Source: Pollutimonas nitritireducens (GTDB lineage Bacteria; Pseudomonadota; Gammaproteobacteria; Burkholderiales; Burkholderiaceae_B). From it: DNA of 64,000 bases. This document shows, in pieces, positions 63,804 to 64,000 of this stretch (positions within the stretch are counted from its first letter, which is position 1; each line of letters begins with the position of its first letter). Made by a program: the position numbers and the translations under genes. The notes below the pieces were generated by a model that saw only the letters and a program-made list of their open reading frames with translations, was not told where the DNA came from and ran no database searches. Location of the stretch: positions 124,001 to 188,000 of the forward strand of contig NZ_PDNV01000002.1 in assembly GCF_002849615.1 (NCBI RefSeq), read 5' to 3'.

Positions 63804-64000
63804 TTACGGCTTCGCTACCTGGCCGTTCTCGGAATCAAGTCCAAAGGCCTTGTGCAAGGCGCGCACTGCCAATTCCATGTACTTGTCGTTGATGATGACC
63901 GAGGTCTTGATCTCGCTCGTGCTGATCATTTGTATATTGATGCCCTCTTCTGACAAGGTGCGGAACATCAGGCTTGCGACGCCTACGTGACTGCGCATGC
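63804..64000 (-). CDS. lysC: Aspartate kinase, C-terminal end (5' part outside window)
   Basis: The last 65 or so residues of aspartokinase, from the second ACT domain: [40 protein letters not shown] and [11 protein letters not shown]. It catalyses the first step of lysine, threonine and methionine synthesis and is feedback-regulated through the ACT domains. The frame continues past base 64000. It lies 126 bp upstream of tRNA-Ser on the same strand. Confidence 0.93.
   Translation of the reverse strand, partial: MRSHVGVASLMFRTLSEEGINIQMISTSEIKTSVIINDKYMELAVRALHKAFGLDSENGQVAKP

Noticed and set aside
1-64000. CRISPR array, rRNA operon or complete insertion sequence
   Set aside because: No regularly spaced repeats, no rRNA sequence and no full transposase were seen; the GTACC copies are short and few.

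Overview
The window looks like a chromosomal segment of a betaproteobacterium (Burkholderiales, probably Alcaligenaceae). The pointers are the EarP/EF-P rhamnosylation pair with Arg32 in EF-P, the betaproteobacterial DUF2863 and DUF1178 genes, a Bug-family binding protein, many ABC importers, and lysC next to tRNA-Ser(GCT). The genus is an inference. Base composition is moderately GC-rich, with one clearly AT-richer gene inside a small integrated element at the right end.

1-21700 is mostly housekeeping. It holds the 3' end of prpD, a membrane protein and a small acetyltransferase, acnB behind a perfect palindrome, then DUF2863-earP-efp. On the minus strand follow DUF1178, a YejABEF-like peptide importer preceded by a thermonuclease gene, an AidB-like dehydrogenase and corA. 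An acyl-CoA dehydrogenase, DUF423 and a Bug/aspartoacylase pair complete the stretch.

21800-34700 is a sugar-acid module. eda and the zwf-pgl-glk-hexR operon carry 15-bp HexR-type operators. A minus-strand operon of two permeases, a binding protein, an ATPase and kguE-kguK-kguD follows a perfect 14-bp PtxS palindrome, with ptxS upstream. The kgu set lacks the usual MFS transporter KguT and instead sits with a polar-amino-acid-type ABC importer. The products (6-phosphogluconate) feed the Entner-Doudoroff route. edd is not in the window.

34700-44800 holds a second minus-strand catabolic operon: branched-chain-type binding protein, LivH, a single LivM-LivG-LivF fusion protein, an SDR, a lambda-crystallin-type 3-hydroxy dehydrogenase, a BKACE (DUF849) enzyme and another SDR. 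It diverges from a GntR regulator and an adenine deaminase gene. The logic is uptake of a beta-hydroxy acid, oxidation to a beta-keto acid and acetyl-CoA-dependent cleavage. The substrate is unknown.

44800-57600 holds a cold-shock protein, 3-methyladenine glycosylase, tRNA-Arg(ACG), a phosphoribosyltransferase-HAD fusion, an FMN 2-hydroxyacid dehydrogenase started by TTG, a gamma-carbonic-anhydrase-like protein, and a peptide/opine-type ABC importer. The importer is divergent from an XRE-cupin regulator, a PuuB-like FAD oxidase and a GhrA-like reductase.

57712-63601 is a 5.9-kb integrated element in the 3' end of tRNA-Ser(GCT). It is bounded by 25-bp direct repeats and has GTACC arm-type repeats at both ends. 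It carries a tyrosine integrase, a HigBA-like toxin-antitoxin pair, an AT-rich P-loop ATPase of unknown function (the best candidate for an undescribed system, possibly anti-phage) and a RadC-domain ORF fused to what looks like an IS21 IstB remnant. lysC (partial) closes the window.
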